From: Bacteroidota bacterium
GTDB taxonomy: Bacteria > Bacteroidota > Bacteroidia > Flavobacteriales_F > PHOS-HE28
DNA: 15,588 nt
Reading direction: 5' to 3'
NCBI GenBank assembly: GCA_023418095.1
Contig: JAEZDL010000069.1
Span: 1 to 15,588 of the forward strand
The notes below the pieces were generated by a model. That model saw only the letters and a list, made by a program, of their open reading frames with translations. It had not been told where the DNA came from and did no database searches. The stretch's first letter is position 1, and every line of letters begins with the position of its first letter. Shown here piece by piece: positions 13,055-15,588 of this stretch. Both the position numbers and the translations under genes were made by a program.

Positions 13055-14569
13055 TCCCTTCCGGAGTTGTTGCCAGGCTTCGGGGATCGAAGCGATCAGA
13101 TCGGAAACGGTCATTCCATCCATGCCGATCTTGTTGGCAGCGATATCGCCGGCAAGGCCATGCAGGTATACGCCCAGGATCGCGGCATGTAGCGATGAAA
13201 GCCGTTGCGCAAGCAACCCGGTGATCAGTCCTGTGAGCGCATCACCGCTTCCGCCTTTCGCCATTCCGGGGTTTCCGGTGGAATTGAAAAAGACTTTTCC
13301 ACCTGGATCACAGATCGCGGTGCGATGACCTTTCAGAACAACGATGCATCGATGCTTCATCGCGAACTCCAGCGCGGATCGCAGCCGATCGGCACCATCA
13401 TGGAAAACCGATCCAGAGAGCCGATCGAATTCCTTTGGATGCGGTGTAAGGATCGAATTAGGCGGAAGGAATTGCAGCCATGTGCGTTCTTCTGAAAGTA
13501 TGTTCAGAGCATCGGCGTCGAGCACGATCCGATCATGGTTCTGGATGAGATCCTTCAGGATTCTCCTGGCGTCTTCAGTCACACCGATGCCCGGGCCGAT
13601 CCCAACCGCAGTATAAGGTTCGTATTTCCGGGATCCCGATCCATCGCCGATCAAGCACATCGCTTCAGGTGCGGCTTCTTGCATGATCGGAATGGCCTGA
13701 TCGGGAATACTCGCCGTCACGAGCCCTGTCCCACTTCGCAACGCTGCCTTTACAGCCAGGATCGCGGCACCCACTTTTCCGATCGACCCCGCAATGATCA
13801 ATGCATGACCGAAAGTTCCCTTGTGCCCGCCGATCGGACGCGGCGGAAGCAGTTCGATCGCATCTGGGCGTTCGATCAGGAAATGATCGGCCGGCTGTTC
13901 GGCGATCGCCGCAGGATCGAAGCCGATCTGAACGATCTCCAACTCGCCCACCGCATCAGTAAAATGAGGCTTCAGCAGCGCGATCTTCGGAAGCTCGATG
14001 GCAAGCGTGTAAGTTGCATTGATATGGATCGCCCTATCGCTCCAGTCCACGGGGTCGGTCGGCATTCCGGAAGGCAGATCGATGGAGATCACCGGCAGGC
14101 CACTTGCGTTGATGGATCTTACCAGCTGGGCAAGCCAGCCTTCCAGGGGCCGCGTGATCCCGATCCCGAAAAGCGCGTCGATGATCAGATCGTCATGGTC
14201 CAGTTGAAGGCTTTCCCCTTCACTCAACTCTCCGATCGTTACACCGCTTCCGCGAAGCCGTTCCCAATTCAACGCATTCGCTTCCGAAGGTGAATTGGCA
14301 TGCCTGATCCGAGTTACACGAACCATGACACCGGCCTTTGCCAGTTCGCGCGCGATCACAAGTCCGTCGCCGCCGTTGTTGCCCATACCGCAGATCACAT
14401 GGACATCGCGATGGCCGGCACGCGACATATTCCGATCATATAACTCGATGATCCGTGCCGCGCAAGCCTTTCCTGCGGCTTCCATCAGATCGATCGCTCC
14501 GATCGCCTGGCGCTCCATTGTGAGCCGCTCCACCTCACGGATCTTTTCGGCGGAAAGTATCGGGAGCAT
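13034..14569 (-). CDS. nnr: Bifunctional NAD(P)H-hydrate epimerase / ADP-dependent dehydratase
   Basis: Nnr repairs damaged NADH and NADPH: the N-terminal half epimerises the hydrated forms (R and S NAD(P)HX) and the C-terminal half dehydrates the S form with ADP. The 511-aa product has the full two-domain length. The YjeF_N domain (about 1-215) shows GMGNNGGDGLV (61-71), DALFGIG (131-137) and IDLPSG (163-168). The ribokinase-like dehydratase domain (about 225-505) shows GIGPGIG (323-329), DADALN (351-356), TPHPKEF (375-381) and the GNPGMAKGGSGDALTG stretch (432-447) with catalytic Asp443. A near-consensus -7 box TAACTTGG (minus strand, 14574-14581) lies five bases before the ATG. The upstream beta-barrel gene ends in a strong terminator, so nnr is probably transcribed alone. 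Confidence 0.95.
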   Translation of the reverse strand: MLPILSAEKIREVERLTMERQAIGAIDLMEAAGKACAARIIELYDRNMSRAGHRDVHVICGMGNNGGDGLVIARELAKAGVMVRVTRIRHANSPSEANALNWERLRGSGVTIGELSEGESLQLDHDDLIIDALFGIGITRPLEGWLAQLVRSINASGLPVISIDLPSGMPTDPVDWSDRAIHINATYTLAIELPKIALLKPHFTDAVGELEIVQIGFDPAAIAEQPADHFLIERPDAIELLPPRPIGGHKGTFGHALIIAGSIGKVGAAILAVKAALRSGTGLVTASIPDQAIPIMQEAAPEAMCLIGDGSGSRKYEPYTAVGIGPGIGVTEDARRILKDLIQNHDRIVLDADALNILSEERTWLQFLPPNSILTPHPKEFDRLSGSVFHDGADRLRSALEFAMKHRCIVVLKGHRTAICDPGGKVFFNSTGNPGMAKGGSGDALTGLITGLLAQRLSSLHAAILGVYLHGLAGDIAANKIGMDGMTVSDLIASIPEAWQQLRKGSEKIFH

Positions 14570-14592
14570 TCGGCCAAGTTAACGGTGGTGCG

Positions 14593-14628
14593 AAAAAAGG
14601 AAAGCCCTCCGTTGCCGGAGGGCTTTCC
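14593..14628 (-). terminator. Rho-independent terminator of the beta-barrel gene
   Basis: On the minus strand, 19 bases after the beta-barrel stop codon, a perfect 13-bp stem (GGAAAGCCCTCCG and CGGAGGGCTTTCC, plus-strand arms 14599-14611 and 14616-14628) encloses a 4-base loop and is followed directly by six T. This is a textbook intrinsic terminator and the strongest in the window. Confidence 0.93.
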
Positions 14629-14647
14629 AAAGATCGGTGGGATCTAC

Positions 14648-15562
14648 TTACTGGAAGTAGAAGTTGAGGCCGATGTTCACGCCGCTAACGCCGGTATCGA
14701 TGGCGAAGCTGCTGTTACGATCTGCGCCACCATCGTTCGGAGTTCCTTCGCGGGTAACAGATTGAACTGAACCAGCTTGTGGGTTGTCGATGGTTGGAGC
14801 ACCTACCCAGTATTCACGCGTCTGCTCAGATGCACCTTGGCTGGTCATCGCAAGACCCCAGGTGTACTCGCCGCTCAGAGCCATCTTGGGAGCGAAGAAC
14901 CACTCGATGCCACCGAAAGCTTGGAGGCCGAGGCCGAAAGTCCCACGGTTCTTGGTCTCCAATGCACGGCCGGCCTGTGTATCACCTTGGTTGTTGAAGC
15001 TGAGAGCGTTACCATACTCGTTCGTGGTCTTGCTGCTGCCGAAACCAACGAGCAACTCGCCACCGTAAACACCAACTACGCGGGTGCTACCTACACGCTT
15101 CTCGAGACCGGCACCGATCACGATGTTCATGTAGTTGTTCTTGGTTACGTCCTCAACCGTAGGGTTCGGGGTCGGGTGAGTTGGAGCAGGGCTCGGAAGA
15201 GGTGCGATGTCAACGAGTTCGGTAGCCTTGGTGCTTCCGAAGCCGATGCGCAGCTTTCCGCGGTATGCGGTGTTGGCATCAACAAGCTTCTTCGCGCCGA
15301 TGATCACGTTCGATCCGCCCTGGTTAGGCAGGTTGGAGAACAGGCTGGGGGACATGCCGTGGAGGGCAACACCACCGTTATCCGTGTTCGCGTTGAAAAG
15401 ATTTCCAACGTAGTTCAGGATCGGCTGGGCGTCGAAGATCAGACCCCAATCCCCATCCTGTGACAGCCAGTTCTCACCACGGTTGCTGGTGATCTCGCCC
15501 GTTTGGGCGGATGCAGCAGTAGCGGCAATGAACGCTGCGGCTAAAAGTACACTCTTCTTCAT
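14648..15562 (-). CDS. Outer-membrane beta-barrel protein
   Basis: The 304-aa product begins with a clear signal peptide (MKKSVLLAAAFIAATAASA|QT). It then shows alternating amphipathic strands typical of an outer-membrane beta-barrel, such as RGKLRIGFGSTK, MNIVIGAGLEKRV, VVGVYGGELLVGFGSSK and FGLGLQAFGGIEWFF, and ends INIGLNFYFQ-like (GVNIGLNFYFQ), an aromatic C-terminal strand suited to the BAM machinery. A Pro-rich segment (about residues 122-136, PLPSPAPTHPTPNPT) probably forms an exposed loop or turn. I cannot assign a substrate or a named porin. Its codon use differs from its neighbours: AAC, GGT and GCT are favoured and GATC is much rarer, which together with the strong terminator suggests high expression. 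Only 26 bases of upstream sequence are in the window, so its promoter is not visible. Confidence 0.85.
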   Translation of the reverse strand: MKKSVLLAAAFIAATAASAQTGEITSNRGENWLSQDGDWGLIFDAQPILNYVGNLFNANTDNGGVALHGMSPSLFSNLPNQGGSNVIIGAKKLVDANTAYRGKLRIGFGSTKATELVDIAPLPSPAPTHPTPNPTVEDVTKNNYMNIVIGAGLEKRVGSTRVVGVYGGELLVGFGSSKTTNEYGNALSFNNQGDTQAGRALETKNRGTFGLGLQAFGGIEWFFAPKMALSGEYTWGLAMTSQGASEQTREYWVGAPTIDNPQAGSVQSVTREGTPNDGGADRNSSFAIDTGVSGVNIGLNFYFQ

Positions 15563-15588
15563 GTCGGACGTTTTTGGTTTACGTGCTT

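Overview
The window looks like chromosomal DNA of an uncultured member of the Bacteroidota, probably a Flavobacteriales-like lineage with unusually high GC for that order. This is inferred from several features: a secreted subtilase with a type IX secretion (T9SS) C-terminal sorting domain, a PorE-like TPR/beta-propeller/OmpA-like envelope protein, a lipoprotein with a K-(D/E)2 surface-export signal, MORN_2 repeats, promoter -7 boxes of the TAnnTTTG type, and intergenic heptamer repeats. I see no phage, transposon, CRISPR array, rRNA or tRNA.

Layout. Plus strand 9-6575: a PorE-like envelope protein ending in a hairpin terminator; an ExoX-like DEDDh exonuclease and a fumarylacetoacetate-hydrolase-family enzyme four bases apart; then a Kdo-type sugar-acid cassette made of a metal-type Kdo-8-phosphate synthase (kdsA), a transaldolase-fold protein fused to a CBS pair, a 300-bp heptamer-repeat spacer, and a KdsC-like HAD phosphatase. 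Minus strand 11640-6551: a tightly packed set consisting of a MORN-repeat protein, mnmA, a lipoprotein, a T9SS subtilase and aat. Plus strand 11759-13054: a canonical small transaldolase and a YrdC/YciO-family protein. Minus strand 15562-13034: an outer-membrane beta-barrel protein with a textbook terminator, and the bifunctional NAD(P)HX repair enzyme Nnr.

Most interesting point. The protein at 4576-5598 joins a transaldolase/fructose-6-phosphate-aldolase barrel to a CBS pair that reads like the CBS pair of arabinose-5-phosphate isomerase (KdsD: FTDGxLRR and LGxLxxxDLL). In KdsD that pair is attached to a SIS isomerase domain. Here the partner is an aldolase barrel, and the gene lies between kdsA and a kdsC-like gene. 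The barrel keeps the Schiff-base lysine but differs from the canonical transaldolase encoded 6 kb away at several active-site positions. I propose an alternative way of supplying or controlling the aldose-phosphate for Kdo (or a Kdo-like acid); this is inference, not proof.

A second signal covers the whole window. GATC occurs about once every 28-29 bases in the stretches I counted, roughly nine times chance, on genes of both strands. The outer-membrane beta-barrel gene at the right end has about a quarter of that density.
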